In this document: positions 42,769 through 52,816 of the stretch, in pieces
How the letters are laid out: each line of letters begins with the position of its first letter
Position numbering within the stretch: the first letter of the stretch is position 1
Source of the DNA: Lachnospiraceae bacterium UBA1760
Lineage (GTDB): Bacteria; Bacillota; Clostridia; Lachnospirales; Lachnospiraceae
Assembly (NCBI GenBank): GCA_002314775.1
Contig: DCHE01000013.1
Span: 1-64,000 of the forward strand
Direction of reading: 5' to 3'
Length of the DNA: 64,000 bases
The notes under the pieces: model-generated
Databases searched by the model: none
Told to the model about the DNA's origin: nothing
The model's input: the letters and a program-made list of their open reading frames with translations, nothing else
Translations under genes and position numbers: made by a program

Positions 42769-44784
42769 ATGTTTGAAAACATTAGTAAAGTAAGTTTGAT
42801 ATATGCGGCAATACTCGCTGTGTTTCTCATATTCCTTGTTGTAATATCGGTAGTAATCCTTAAGAAGAGTGATGAGGATGAAGATGATTACGACGATTAT
42901 GATGAAGAAGAGTATTACGAGGAGGATAAGAAGAAAAAGAAGAAAAAATACGAGGATGATGACTTCGAGGAAGAAGAGGAGGAGTATCAGAATCGAAAGG
43001 GCAGAAGGAACGATGATTATGCGGAGGACGAAGCATATTCTGAGTATCCAGAGGACGATCAGTATAGCGATGAATACTCTGACAATTATAGCGAAGACTA
43101 TGATGACGGTTATGATGATGGCTATGATGACGGCTATGACGAGAATTATAATGAGAATAATGACAGCTTTGAGAATGAATCTGAGAATGACAGCGCATTC
43201 CCAGATAGCGTAGTCAATAAGCATGATATCGTGCAGAGTGTTCAGAATATGGATAAGTCAAACGGTTTTTCTGACTCAGCATTTTCTGATTCGGCATTCG
43301 CTGATTCGGCATTTTCTGATTCAGCCTTTGATGATAAGGAAGTTAATGAGGCTAAGGTTGAGGAGGCTCATGGAATAGAGCTTACTTCAAGCGATATAGA
43401 TATGAGCACTGTTGCTGAGGATGAAAAAGAAATATCAGCAAGAGAGATAGCTGATAAGGTTGCTGCTGGCAATACAGTACCACTTCCAACAGACGAGATT
43501 AAGAGCGCAATTAAGGAGCAGGCTAATAATAATGAAAAGCCAGCTGAGCCTGTGGCAAAGACTGATAATGTATTTGACAAGAACTATATCGATACTGCTC
43601 AGTTTGATCTTATTAAGGAAAAGGTTTCTGAGAGTGTATTCGGTAAGGTTAAGAAAAACCAGCCTGTAAAGGAGGCTGCTCCAGTTAAAGCTGAGGAGCC
43701 TAATGATAAGATTGAAGAAGCTGCAACAAAAGAAATTGCAACAGAGGATACTGCAAATAATTTTGCAGCAGAAGCAATTGAGGCTTCTAAGTCTGCGTTA
43801 GCTGAGGCACCTGAGTCGCCAGTTGAAGAAGCAGCGTCAGCTGAGACTTCTGCAGAAGCAGTTGGTGAGGATTCTGCTTTCGGTGAGGATACAGCCTTTG
43901 GTGAGGATTCGGCATTTGGCGAAGATACAGCCTTTGGCGAGGATTCAGCATTTTCTGATTCAGCCTTCGAGGATTCAGATTTTACTGAAGAAACAGCTGA
44001 GGATGATATTGATTTTGATGCAAGCTTTGATGAGTTGTTTGGCGAAGACGAATTTGATGAGGGACAAAAAGAGAATGCGCCAGTATTTACTGAGCACACA
44101 AAGCTTAACCCTTCAAATGATACAAAGCTTACAATTAACCCTGTAAATGCAGTTGGAATTAACACAGTTAACTCAGAGGAGAAGATTAATGTCACCAATG
44201 AGGAGGCTGGAATCACAGATATGGATGAGCTTGAGGATTACTTGAGTGAGAATCCGGTTCCAACCAGAAAGGGCAAGAAAAAGAAGAAGAAGCAGAGAGC
44301 AAATGGCGACGAGTTCGTCGAGAAGTTTGGAAGCTTCGAGCTTAAGTTTAATGTTGGAGATTCCTTCTGGTATAACAGCCAGGATATTGCTGAGTGTAGA
44401 AGAAAGGATGACATTTATTATTACTGTCATTACTTCGATGCTCCAGAGGAGGCGATTATACCACTTATTACCGAGATGTACGATTGTGCATTTGTAAAGA
44501 CTGAGGAGATTCAGTTTATTGCATATGGTATTGAGTATAAGACTATGGGCTTTAAGGAGATTATTGAAGCGGACATCAATACAGGCTTCGATAAGAATAA
44601 AGCAAGCAAAACTCCAACCAGAGAGGATAGAATTCTTATCTACAAGAAGTGGATAAGCTACGTTGATAAATTCCTTGAGACAATAGTAATCATTTCGAAT
44701 GAATACAATAAGGAGTATATCAAGAAGAGACTTTACGAGTATGGAAAGAATGATGTAGACGTTCTTCTTTACAGTCCAGAGTAA
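42769..44784 (+). CDS. Membrane-anchored, acidic, mostly disordered protein with D(S/T)AF repeats
   Basis: 671 residues, function not recognised. One membrane helix (about 10-31) has a short N-terminus, and the long C-terminal part follows a dense Asp/Glu/Tyr tract (33-150, with YDDGYDDGYDDGYDE). Eleven copies of D(S/T)AF occur: one near residue 143, four as 5-residue units at 168-187, and six from 366 on as GED(S/T)AF or SDSAF units, followed by EDSDF. A Lys-rich patch (GKKKKKKQR, near 505) precedes a compact C-terminal domain of about 150 residues (FGSFELKFNVGDSFWYNSQDIAE). The positive-inside rule is ambiguous; I favour a cytoplasmic tail. Start 42769 follows AAAGGATGG. The DSAF units look like repeated short binding motifs on a flexible tether. 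Confidence 0.8.
   Translation: MFENISKVSLIYAAILAVFLIFLVVISVVILKKSDEDEDDYDDYDEEEYYEEDKKKKKKKYEDDDFEEEEEEYQNRKGRRNDDYAEDEAYSEYPEDDQYSDEYSDNYSEDYDDGYDDGYDDGYDENYNENNDSFENESENDSAFPDSVVNKHDIVQSVQNMDKSNGFSDSAFSDSAFADSAFSDSAFDDKEVNEAKVEEAHGIELTSSDIDMSTVAEDEKEISAREIADKVAAGNTVPLPTDEIKSAIKEQANNNEKPAEPVAKTDNVFDKNYIDTAQFDLIKEKVSESVFGKVKKNQPVKEAAPVKAEEPNDKIEEAATKEIATEDTANNFAAEAIEASKSALAEAPESPVEEAASAETSAEAVGEDSAFGEDTAFGEDSAFGEDTAFGEDSAFSDSAFEDSDFTEETAEDDIDFDASFDELFGEDEFDEGQKENAPVFTEHTKLNPSNDTKLTINPVNAVGINTVNSEEKINVTNEEAGITDMDELEDYLSENPVPTRKGKKKKKKQRANGDEFVEKFGSFELKFNVGDSFWYNSQDIAECRRKDDIYYYCHYFDAPEEAIIPLITEMYDCAFVKTEEIQFIAYGIEYKTMGFKEIIEADINTGFDKNKASKTPTREDRILIYKKWISYVDKFLETIVIISNEYNKEYIKKRLYEYGKNDVDVLLYSPE
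43270..43329 (+). repeat. Four 15-bp DSAF-coding repeats
   Basis: Four in-frame 15-base units (SDSAF, SDSAF, ADSAF, SDSAF), varying mostly at third positions. Confidence 0.88.
43864..43983 (+). repeat. Five 18-bp GED(S/T)AF repeats plus two 15-bp units
   Basis: Five 18-base units alternate GEDSAF and GEDTAF, then SDSAF and EDSDF as 15-base units. The alternation suggests duplication of a 36-base pair of units. Confidence 0.88.
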
Positions 44785-44802
44785 AACTAAGAAAATTTGG
44801 TA

Positions 44803-44831
44803 TTGACTTAGAATTATTCATTGATTACAAT
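44803..44831 (+). promoter_or_regulatory. Promoter of the pheS T-box transcript
   Basis: TTGACT (44803-44808), 17-base spacer, TACAAT (44826-44831), directly before stem I. Confidence 0.7.
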
Positions 44832-44835
44832 ATAT

Positions 44836-45085
44836 TTTGCTATGAAGGTGCAAAAGATGGTATTGTTCCTTACAGAGAGGCGGAATTATTAGCTGAGAGT
44901 TCTGCTACGAAGAAGATACTGTTTAATTTCACACTGGAGCATTTCTCTTAAAGAGTATTCGAGTAGGGGAAACGGTTAACACGCGTCATAGTGTTTTAAA
45001 GAGTCAGATATTTTGATATCTGGAATTAGGGTGGTACCGCGGTTTTTATCGTCCCTGTATAGGAAGCTATACAGGGACTTTTTTT
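44836..45085 (+). promoter_or_regulatory. T-box leader of pheS-pheT, specifier TTC (Phe)
   Basis: Stem I opens at TTGCTATGAAGG and closes at GGAGCA. The specifier is TTC (44928-44930), followed by A and CACTGGAGC. The core AGGGTGGTACCGCGG is at 45028-45042. The terminator is GTCCCTGTATAG (45051-45062), loop GAAG, CTATACAGGGAC (45067-45078) and seven Ts. Uncharged tRNA-Phe would favour antitermination. It fills the gap between the DSAF gene and pheS. Confidence 0.92.
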
Positions 45086-45119
45086 ATGAGTTACATACAA
45101 TATGAGGAGGAAACAATAA

Positions 45120-46142
45120 ATGAAAGAGATGCTTCAGAGAATTAAGGATGAAACACTTTCAAAGATTAGTGATTCAGACAATCTTGACAAATTAAATGAG
45201 ATCAAGGTTTCAATTCTTGGAAAGAAGGGTGAGCTTACTCAGGTTCTTAAGGGAATGAAGGATGTTGCACCAGAGGACAGACCAAAGGTTGGACAGCTTG
45301 TAAATGAGGCAAGAGCAGCAATCGAGGAGAAACTCGAGTTAAAGATTAAGGAGGTTAATCGTAAGATTCTTTCAGAGAAGATGAAGAGAGAATCAATCGA
45401 TGTTACACTTCCAGGCGTGAGAAAGATGACTGGACACAGACATCCTAATCAGACAGCTCTTGAGGATTTAGAGCGAGTATTCATCGGTATGGGCTACGAG
45501 ATCGTCGAAGGACCAGAAATCGAGTATGATAAGTATAACTTTGAGTTATTAAATATTCCAGCAAATCATCCAGCAAAGGACGAGCAGGATACATTTTATA
45601 TTAATAAGGAGATACTTCTTAGAACACAGACTTCACCGGTTCAGGCTAGAATTATGGAGCAGGGCAAGCTTCCAATCAAGATTCTTTCACCTGGTAGAGT
45701 ATTCCGTTCTGATGAGGTTGATGCAACACATTCACCATCCTTCCATCAGGTTGAGGGACTTGTTGTAGATAAGGGAATTACAATGGCTGACCTTAAGGGT
45801 ACACTTGATCAGTTTGCAAAGAGCTTCTTTGGTGAGAATACAAAGACAAAGCTTCGTCCACACCATTTCCCATTCACTGAGCCATCAGCAGAGGTTGATA
45901 TCACATGCTTTAAGTGTGGTGGTAAGGGCTGTAGAGTATGTAAGGGTTCTGGATGGATAGAAATTCTTGGTTGTGGTATGGTTCATCCTCACGTTCTTGA
46001 GATGTGTGGTATTGATCCAAATGAGTATTCAGGATTTGCATTTGGTATTGGACTTGAGAGAGTAACACTTCTCAAGTACGAGATTGATGATATGAGACTT
46101 CTCTACGAGAACGATAAGAGATTCTTAGATCAGTTCCAGTAG
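45120..46142 (+). CDS. pheS: Phenylalanyl-tRNA synthetase, alpha subunit
   Basis: Catalytic subunit of the alpha2-beta2 class II enzyme charging tRNA-Phe. 340 residues, usual. An N-terminal coiled coil (1-90) precedes HRHPNQTALEDLERVFIGMG, the DEQDTFYI/LLRTQTSPVQAR core, a small cysteine cluster (CFKCGGKGCRVCKGSGW, common in clostridial PheS) and GFAFGIGLERV (motif 3). The start at 45120 follows GAGGAGG. It is under the Phe T box and 40 bases before pheT. Confidence 0.97.
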   Translation: MKEMLQRIKDETLSKISDSDNLDKLNEIKVSILGKKGELTQVLKGMKDVAPEDRPKVGQLVNEARAAIEEKLELKIKEVNRKILSEKMKRESIDVTLPGVRKMTGHRHPNQTALEDLERVFIGMGYEIVEGPEIEYDKYNFELLNIPANHPAKDEQDTFYINKEILLRTQTSPVQARIMEQGKLPIKILSPGRVFRSDEVDATHSPSFHQVEGLVVDKGITMADLKGTLDQFAKSFFGENTKTKLRPHHFPFTEPSAEVDITCFKCGGKGCRVCKGSGWIEILGCGMVHPHVLEMCGIDPNEYSGFAFGIGLERVTLLKYEIDDMRLLYENDKRFLDQFQ

Positions 46143-46182
46143 GATTGTTATTTGTGATTATATTATACGAGGAGAATAAACT

Positions 46183-48615
46183 ATGAATACACCAATTTCT
46201 TGGATTAAGGCATATGTTCCTGATTTGGATGTAACACCACAGGAATATGTAGATAAGATTACACTCTCAGGTTCTCATGTAGAAAACTATGTTCGTATGG
46301 ATAAGAATCTTGAGAAGATTGTAGTAGGAAAGATTGTAAAGATTGACAGACATCCAGATGCTGATAAGCTTATTATCTGTCAGGTTGATATCGGAGCAGA
46401 GGATTTACTTCAGATTGTTACAGGTGCTCCAAATGTTAAGGAGGGCGACTTAGTACCAACAGTTCTTGATGGTGGTAAGGTTGCAGGTGGCCATGACGGT
46501 GGCCCGCTTCCAGAGGAAGGAATTAAGATTAAGAAGGGTAAGCTTCGTGGCGTTGAGTCATTTGGTATGATGTGTGCAATCGAGGAGATGGGATCATCAC
46601 GTGATTTCTATCCAGAAGCACCTGAAAATGGAGTTTACGTATTCCCAGAGACTGCAAATGTTAAGCCTGGCGATGATGCTGTAAAGGCACTCGGTCTTGA
46701 TGATGTTGTAGTAGAGTACGAAATCACATCTAACAGAGTAGACTGTTTCTCAATCATTGGTATGGCAAGAGAGGCTGCAGTAACATTTGATAAGCCATTC
46801 TATCCACCAGTAGTTGAGGTGGCAAAGACTACAGAGGAGAAGACCTCAGATTATATCTCAGTTGAGGTTAAGGATCCAGATTTGTGTAAGAGATACTGCG
46901 CAAGAGTAGTAAAGAATATCAAGATTGGACCTTCACCTATCTGGATGCAGAGAAGACTTGCTGCACAGGGAATTCGTTCAATCAATAACCTTGTTGATAT
47001 AACAAACTATGTTATGGAAGAGTTTGGTCAGCCAATGCACGCATTTGACCTTGGAACAATCGCTGGCAATAAGATTGTAGTTAAGAGAGCAGCTAATGAT
47101 TCTACCTTCACAACACTTGATGGTCAGGAGAGAAAGCTCGATGAGAACGTTCTTATGATTTGTGACGGTGAGAAGGAGGTTGCTATCGCTGGTATCATGG
47201 GTGGAGAAAACTCAATGGTAACAGATGATATTAAGGATCTTTTATTTGAGGCTGCCTGCTTCGATGGAACAAATATCAGACTTTCATCAAAGAGAGTTGG
47301 ACTTAGAACAGATGCTTCTTCAAAGTTTGAGAAGGGACTTGATCCAAATCTTGCTATGGAGGCTCTTGACAGAGCTTGTCAGCTTATTCAGGAGATGGGC
47401 TGTGGAGAGGTACTTGATGGTACAGTTGATGTATATCCAAATCCAGTAATGCCTAAGGTACTTCCATTTGAGCCAGATAAGATGAACAAGCTTCTTGGTA
47501 CAGATGTTGCTGAGGAGAAGATGCTTTATATATTCAAGGCACTTGGCCTCACATATAACGAGAGTGACAATACACTTACAATTCCTACATACAGACAGGA
47601 TTTACTCTGCATGGCTGATTTAGCAGAGGAGGTTGCAAGATTCTACGGATATGACAATATCCCAACAACACTTCCTAAGACCTCATCGGTAATCGGTGGA
47701 CTTCCATACGACCAGAGAATTAGTGCAATTGCAAGAGATATCGTTGAGGAGAACGGCTTTTCAGGTGGTATGTGCTATTCATTTGAGAGTCCAAAGGTAT
47801 TTGATAAGCTCAACCTTCCAAGTGATTCACCATACAGAAATGCAATTCAGATTATGAATCCACTCGGCGAGGATTTCAGTATTATGAGAACAATTCCACT
47901 CAATGGAATGCTCACATCACTCGCTACAAACTACAACAGAAGAAATAAGAATGTAAGACTCTATGAGCTTGCAAATGTTTATATTCCAAAGGCACTTCCT
48001 CTTACAGAGCTTCCAGATGAGAAGATGAAGCTCACACTTGGTATGTACGGTGATGGTGACTTCTTCACAATGAAGGGTGTTGTAGAGGAGCTTTGCTATA
48101 AGCTTGGTTTTGGCAGTGCAGTAAACTATGTACCAGTTCAGTGCCATGAGTTCCTTCATCCAGGAAGACAGGCAAATATTGTAAAGGGAAATATTGAGAT
48201 TGGTTACATTGGACAGGTTCACCCAGAGGTAGTTGCAAACTATGATATGAAGGGTGAAGTATATATAGCAGTTCTTAATATGGATGTTGTTACAATGCTT
48301 TCAAACTTCGATATTAAGTATAAGGGTATTGCTAAGTTCCCTGGAAGTACAAGAGATCTTTCACTTGTTTGCGACAAGACTATCTTCGTTGGACAGATTG
48401 AGGAGGTAATCAGAAAGTGTGGCGGAAAGCTTCTTGAGTCATACAGCCTTTTCGATGTATACGAAGGAGAGCAGGTTGAGGCTGGCAAGAAGTCAGTAGC
48501 ATATACAATGACCTTCAGAGCATTAGACAGAACCTTAGAGGACGCAGAGGTTAATAAGATTATCGATAAGATTCTTAAGGAACTCGGTAAGCTTAACATT
48601 ACAATCAGAGCATAG
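46183..48615 (+). CDS. pheT: Phenylalanyl-tRNA synthetase, beta subunit
   Basis: 810 residues, full length. The N-terminal tRNA-binding OB domain ([26 protein letters not shown]), the B3/B4 editing domain ([41 protein letters not shown]), B5 and the C-terminal ferredoxin-like anticodon domain ([16 protein letters not shown]) appear in order. It is translated after pheS in the same T-box operon. The ribosome site before 46183 is GAGGAG. Confidence 0.97.
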   Translation: MNTPISWIKAYVPDLDVTPQEYVDKITLSGSHVENYVRMDKNLEKIVVGKIVKIDRHPDADKLIICQVDIGAEDLLQIVTGAPNVKEGDLVPTVLDGGKVAGGHDGGPLPEEGIKIKKGKLRGVESFGMMCAIEEMGSSRDFYPEAPENGVYVFPETANVKPGDDAVKALGLDDVVVEYEITSNRVDCFSIIGMAREAAVTFDKPFYPPVVEVAKTTEEKTSDYISVEVKDPDLCKRYCARVVKNIKIGPSPIWMQRRLAAQGIRSINNLVDITNYVMEEFGQPMHAFDLGTIAGNKIVVKRAANDSTFTTLDGQERKLDENVLMICDGEKEVAIAGIMGGENSMVTDDIKDLLFEAACFDGTNIRLSSKRVGLRTDASSKFEKGLDPNLAMEALDRACQLIQEMGCGEVLDGTVDVYPNPVMPKVLPFEPDKMNKLLGTDVAEEKMLYIFKALGLTYNESDNTLTIPTYRQDLLCMADLAEEVARFYGYDNIPTTLPKTSSVIGGLPYDQRISAIARDIVEENGFSGGMCYSFESPKVFDKLNLPSDSPYRNAIQIMNPLGEDFSIMRTIPLNGMLTSLATNYNRRNKNVRLYELANVYIPKALPLTELPDEKMKLTLGMYGDGDFFTMKGVVEELCYKLGFGSAVNYVPVQCHEFLHPGRQANIVKGNIEIGYIGQVHPEVVANYDMKGEVYIAVLNMDVVTMLSNFDIKYKGIAKFPGSTRDLSLVCDKTIFVGQIEEVIRKCGGKLLESYSLFDVYEGEQVEAGKKSVAYTMTFRALDRTLEDAEVNKIIDKILKELGKLNITIRA

Positions 48616-48623
48616 AGGCGAAT

Positions 48624-49649
48624 ATGGATTTACATGATTTTTATTATGATCTTCCACAGGAGCTTATAGCTCAGGACCCTTTGCTTAAGAGAAGTGATTC
48701 AAAGCTTATGGTAATTAACCGTGAGGACGATTCGATAAGTCATAAGCATTTCAGTGACATTCTTGATTATCTGAGCCCTGGAGACTGCCTTGTCATTAAT
48801 GACACTAAGGTAATTCCAGCGAGACTCATGGGCGAGAAGGAAGAGACTGGAGCAGGAATCGAGGTTTTGCTTCTTAAGAACAAGGGCAATAACATCTGGG
48901 AGACATTGGTAAAGCCAGGAAAAAAAGCAAGGCCTGGTGCAAAAATTAGCTTTGGAAATGGGCTTCTTAAGGCAGAGGTAATAGACGTGGTTGAGGATGG
49001 CAACAGACTCATACAGTTTACCTATGACGGTATCTGGGAGGAAATCCTTGATAAGCTTGGAAAGATGCCACTTCCACCATATATCACACATGAATTAAAG
49101 GATAGAGACAGATATCAGACTGTGTATGCAACACATTCTGGTTCTGCCGCTGCCCCTACCGCAGGTCTTCATTTTACAAATGAACTCCTTAAGGCGGTTG
49201 AGGATAAGGGAGTTAAAATTGCAAGAGTAACTCTTCATGTTGGTCTCGGAACCTTCAGACCGGTTAAGGTTGAAAATATTGAAGAGCATCATATGCACAG
49301 TGAGTTCTATATGATAGACGAAGCTGCAGCAGATATTATCAATGAAACAAAGAAAAATGGTGGCAAGGTAATATCTGTTGGTACTACAAGTACAAGAACT
49401 CTTGAGTCAGCTGCAGATGAAAGTGGCAATTTAAAGCCATGCAGCGGATGGACTAACATATTTATCTATCCTGGATATAAATTTAAATGCGTAGACAGAC
49501 TTATAACTAATTTCCACCTGCCTGAATCAACATTATTAATGCTGGTTTCTGCACTGTATGACAGAGAGAAGGTTCTAAGTGCATACAAGGTGGCAGTTGA
49601 TGAAAAATACAGATTTTTCTCCTTTGGTGATGCAATGCTAATCTATTAA
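48624..49649 (+). CDS. queA: S-adenosylmethionine:tRNA ribosyltransferase-isomerase
   Basis: Adds the epoxycyclopentane group from SAM to preQ1-modified tRNA, the penultimate step of queuosine synthesis. 341 residues, usual length. [45 protein letters not shown] and [19 protein letters not shown] are diagnostic. It starts eight bases after pheT with a weak AGAGGCG site, so it may be co-transcribed with the synthetase genes. Confidence 0.96.
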   Translation: MDLHDFYYDLPQELIAQDPLLKRSDSKLMVINREDDSISHKHFSDILDYLSPGDCLVINDTKVIPARLMGEKEETGAGIEVLLLKNKGNNIWETLVKPGKKARPGAKISFGNGLLKAEVIDVVEDGNRLIQFTYDGIWEEILDKLGKMPLPPYITHELKDRDRYQTVYATHSGSAAAPTAGLHFTNELLKAVEDKGVKIARVTLHVGLGTFRPVKVENIEEHHMHSEFYMIDEAAADIINETKKNGGKVISVGTTSTRTLESAADESGNLKPCSGWTNIFIYPGYKFKCVDRLITNFHLPESTLLMLVSALYDREKVLSAYKVAVDEKYRFFSFGDAMLIY

Positions 49650-49676
49650 TAGTACAATAAGGTAAAAGATTTCCCG

Positions 49677-49701
49677 GAGCCTAAGCTTAGGGGAGGCTTT
49701 T
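49677..49701 (+). terminator. Possible weak terminator after queA
   Basis: GAGCCT pairs with AGGCTTT around a palindromic CCTAAGCTTAGG (49680-49691), with a short T-run. The stem is imperfect. Confidence 0.35.
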
Positions 49702-49726
49702 GCGAACTTAAATTAAGGAGAGGCGT

Positions 49727-51544
49727 ATGAAACGTTTGCGTAAGAGTATAGAATTGATGAGATTTAACCTTGGCCCCGTTTTACTTTACGAGGTTTTAAC
49801 AAAGGTACTATTCTATGCACTTATGGTACCTGTTTTATACGCCTCTCTTAATACGTCTATAAGAGTAGCGGGCATAGATTATCTGTCAAAGGGAACAGTT
49901 AAGAAGTATTTTATGTCTCCCTACACCTATTTGTTTGCATTTTTTGTACTCATAATATTATCTATGTGTATTCTCATAAACATTTCAGGCGTTCTCTATG
50001 CCATGAAAAAATCCTACAGAAGAGAGAAGTCTTCTCCGTTGAAGATGCTTCTGTTTGGAATGAAGAGCTCATTTAGGATTATTAAGGTAAAAAATCTTCC
50101 GATTGTCATATATATACTATTTGTTCTTCCAATCAGCTGTCTTACTCTGATTTCGACAAGTATATTAAAGATGGATGTTCCTGACTATATTCTTATTTTT
50201 TTGACGGGAGAGAAGAATAAGATTATCATATTAGTTGCGATACTACTAATCATTTCCATGATTGCGGTATCCTTCATCTATACGATCAATTATTTTGTGC
50301 TTAAGAAAAAAAGCTTCAGTGATTCGGTTAGAAGCAGTAGAAACTGCCTTAAGATTACGGGAAATGTTACAATAGTAATTGTGCTTTTCCTTAATATACT
50401 CTTTTTTGTTCTTGAAATATTATTTGGAGAGGTTGCTTCAAGGCTTCTTATCAAGGCGATTTCCGGATTTTTGAAGCAGGGCATTGGCTATTCATTAGCA
50501 GAGACAGTAATAAAAACTGTAAGTACAGTCATTTATTTAATGTTCTCAATTGTGGCTATGCCATTTACCTATGCATATATTTCAGAGGGATATTTTGAGG
50601 TTGAGGATATTGGAAGAAGTAATACTGCATCGAGAAAAGACGATGATGTAGAGGCCAGGAAGGCTATTATGAAGGAGAGGGCAATAATACTGCTCATTCT
50701 TCTTATTGCGGTTGTTCTTGATATTTCGTACTTCGCATTAAGTCAAAGTAAGGTTATTGGGATAAATGCTGAATATATGAGTAAAGCAACAATCACTGCC
50801 CATAGAGGAGCTTCGAAGGATGCACCGGAGAATACACTGCCAGCCTTTGAGGAGGCGATAAATCAGGGGGCGGATGTTGTTGAGCTGGATGTTCGTGAGA
50901 CCCTTGACGGGTATATAGTTGTTATGCATGACTCGAGCTTGAAGAGAACCATAGGTGTAAAGAAAAACGTGGAGGATATTACCTACGAGGAGCTTATGAC
51001 CTACGATGCCGGTGTTTTGTTTGGCGAGAAGTTTAGAGGGACTAAGGTTCCAACTTTAGAGGAGGTCATAGAGCTTGTTGACGGGCGCTGCAAGCTTAAT
51101 ATTGAGCTTAAGCCTGCTGAATCAAACACCGATTTTGTGGAAAAGGTAGTAGACATAATAGAAAAATATAATCTTAATGATCAGTGTGTGCTTACCTCGC
51201 CTGATTACAAGGTTATCTCAAAGGTTAAGGCGATTGATAATGATATTACAACAATATATGTTATGTCTGTTGCGGTGGGAGAGTTTTATACACTTGAATA
51301 TGCTGATGGTTTTAGTATAAAGTACAAGTATATAACAAATGATGTAGTTAAAAATGTCCATAAAAGAGGCAAGGAAATCTATGCATGGACAATCGACGAT
51401 GAAAATATTGTTGAGGAGGTGCTGCTTAAGGGAGTTGACTCTGTCATAACCAATAAGCCAGCCGAGATGAAGGAGTATGTGGGAAGCTTCACAGACAGTA
51501 TTTTCGAGAAGCTTGTGAAGAGGTATTTTGAGATTGGCCTCTGA
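49727..51544 (+). CDS. Membrane-anchored glycerophosphodiester phosphodiesterase
   Basis: 605 residues. About seven membrane helices fill residues 15-345 (the GDPD-associated membrane domain). A C-terminal GDPD barrel follows from about 355: the catalytic TAHRGASKDAPENTL, VELDVR (metal site) and MHDSSLKRT are present, as is LNIELKP. It would cleave glycerophosphodiesters or glycerol-phosphate polymers, probably outside the cell. The start at 49727 follows AAGGAGAGG. It is 17 bases before the M18 peptidase gene, so the two are probably one unit; a shared function is not obvious. Confidence 0.92.
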   Translation: MKRLRKSIELMRFNLGPVLLYEVLTKVLFYALMVPVLYASLNTSIRVAGIDYLSKGTVKKYFMSPYTYLFAFFVLIILSMCILINISGVLYAMKKSYRREKSSPLKMLLFGMKSSFRIIKVKNLPIVIYILFVLPISCLTLISTSILKMDVPDYILIFLTGEKNKIIILVAILLIISMIAVSFIYTINYFVLKKKSFSDSVRSSRNCLKITGNVTIVIVLFLNILFFVLEILFGEVASRLLIKAISGFLKQGIGYSLAETVIKTVSTVIYLMFSIVAMPFTYAYISEGYFEVEDIGRSNTASRKDDDVEARKAIMKERAIILLILLIAVVLDISYFALSQSKVIGINAEYMSKATITAHRGASKDAPENTLPAFEEAINQGADVVELDVRETLDGYIVVMHDSSLKRTIGVKKNVEDITYEELMTYDAGVLFGEKFRGTKVPTLEEVIELVDGRCKLNIELKPAESNTDFVEKVVDIIEKYNLNDQCVLTSPDYKVISKVKAIDNDITTIYVMSVAVGEFYTLEYADGFSIKYKYITNDVVKNVHKRGKEIYAWTIDDENIVEEVLLKGVDSVITNKPAEMKEYVGSFTDSIFEKLVKRYFEIGL

Positions 51545-51561
51545 TTGGGAAAGGAGAGAAT

Positions 51562-52803
51562 ATGAGTAGCGAATTATTATTTAGGTATTTAGAAGAAGGA
51601 ATTACCCAGTACCACCTTACATTGCTTGTTGCAAATGAGCTTGAAAAAAATGGTTATAAGAAGCTGGATTTTTCCGATAATATTAGAAAACTTGCTCCGG
51701 GAAGGTATTATATAAAGCCATATTTATCATGCCTGTTTGCATTTGATATTGGAAAAAAAGCAAAAGGCATAAGAATAGCTGCATGTCATACAGATTTTCC
51801 GATGCTCAAGCTTAAGACCAATCCGGAAATGGATAAAAAGGGTTATCTTACTGTTAATCAGGAGCCATATGGCGGACTGATTTCATCAACCTGGTTCGAC
51901 AGACCACTTGGCCTTGCGGGAAAGGTTGTAAGGCAGGGCGATTCGGCATTTAATCCTGTGGTTGAGCTTTATGACTCGAAAAGACCACTGTTTATGATAC
52001 CGAGCCTTGCTCCACATCTTAGAAGTGATAATGGAGAAAAGAAAATAGATGTGTTCAAGGAGCTTGTGCCTGTAGGAGGATTTTACGAAAAGGATGAGAA
52101 CCTCGTGGAGGAACTTCTAGGTAAGGATGTGCTCGCTTATGACATATACCTTTACAATATGGATAAACCAGTAAAATATGGAGTGAGGGAGGAGCTTTTC
52201 TCATCACCTAGAATAGACAACATTTCATCTGCTGCGGCTATAACAGAAGCTATGATATCCGATGAAGCAAATGATGAAATTATCAAGGTTGGAGCATACT
52301 TTGATAACGAAGAGATTGGAAGTGCAACAAAGCAGGGAGCAGACAGCACACTGTTTAGAGATGTTCTTTCTAAGGTTCTTGATATGGCCTGCGCCGAAAC
52401 AAGGGATGAATTACTTGGAAATATATTTATTGCTTCACTTGATGTTGCCCACGGTCTTCATCCAAACTATCCTGAAAAGAGCGATACTACAAATGAAGTA
52501 AGGCTTGGCAAGGGAGTTGTTCTTAAGCAGAGTGCATCGCAAAGATATGTATCAGACAGCGAGGCCTCAGCAGTTATTTCATTTATTGCCAATAAGAATA
52601 ACATAGAAATACAAAAACAGGCCAACAGAACTGGAATGCCAGGTGGTAAAACACTTGGACCGATAATATCGGGATACATTCCGTCAATGGCCTGCGATAT
52701 GGGAATTCCTGTTCTTGCAATGCATTCAGCAAATGAAACTGCCTGCATCAAGGATTATGAGTCGCTTGTAAAGCTTGTGGAGAAAATATTTACGGAGGAG
52801 TAG
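51562..52803 (+). CDS. M18 family aminopeptidase
   Basis: A cytoplasmic dinuclear-zinc aminopeptidase, 413 residues. Metal and catalytic landmarks are AACHTDFPMLKLK, SPRIDNISSAAAI, DNEEIGSATKQGADS, SLDVAHGLHPNYPEK and the distal AMHSANETA. The start at 51562 follows AAAGGAGAG. Its last codons form one arm of the hairpin shared with the converging DUF368 gene. Confidence 0.93.
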   Translation: MSSELLFRYLEEGITQYHLTLLVANELEKNGYKKLDFSDNIRKLAPGRYYIKPYLSCLFAFDIGKKAKGIRIAACHTDFPMLKLKTNPEMDKKGYLTVNQEPYGGLISSTWFDRPLGLAGKVVRQGDSAFNPVVELYDSKRPLFMIPSLAPHLRSDNGEKKIDVFKELVPVGGFYEKDENLVEELLGKDVLAYDIYLYNMDKPVKYGVREELFSSPRIDNISSAAAITEAMISDEANDEIIKVGAYFDNEEIGSATKQGADSTLFRDVLSKVLDMACAETRDELLGNIFIASLDVAHGLHPNYPEKSDTTNEVRLGKGVVLKQSASQRYVSDSEASAVISFIANKNNIEIQKQANRTGMPGGKTLGPIISGYIPSMACDMGIPVLAMHSANETACIKDYESLVKLVEKIFTEE

Positions 52804-52816
52804 TATTACTCCTCCG
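52793..52816. terminator. Bidirectional hairpin made from the ends of two converging genes
   Basis: CGGAGGAGTA (52793-52802), loop GTAT, TACTCCTCCG (52807-52816). The stem includes the final codons and stops of both genes. Only a modest T-rich stretch follows on each side. Confidence 0.7.

Noticed and set aside
42688..43224. 178-codon very hydrophobic minus-strand ORF
   Set aside because: It is the complement of the Asp/Glu-rich tract of the DSAF protein, whose GAT/GAA codons read as Ile/Phe on the other strand.
43599..44216. 205-codon Ser/Ala-rich minus-strand ORF
   Set aside because: Antisense of the DSAF repeats; no ribosome site or promoter.
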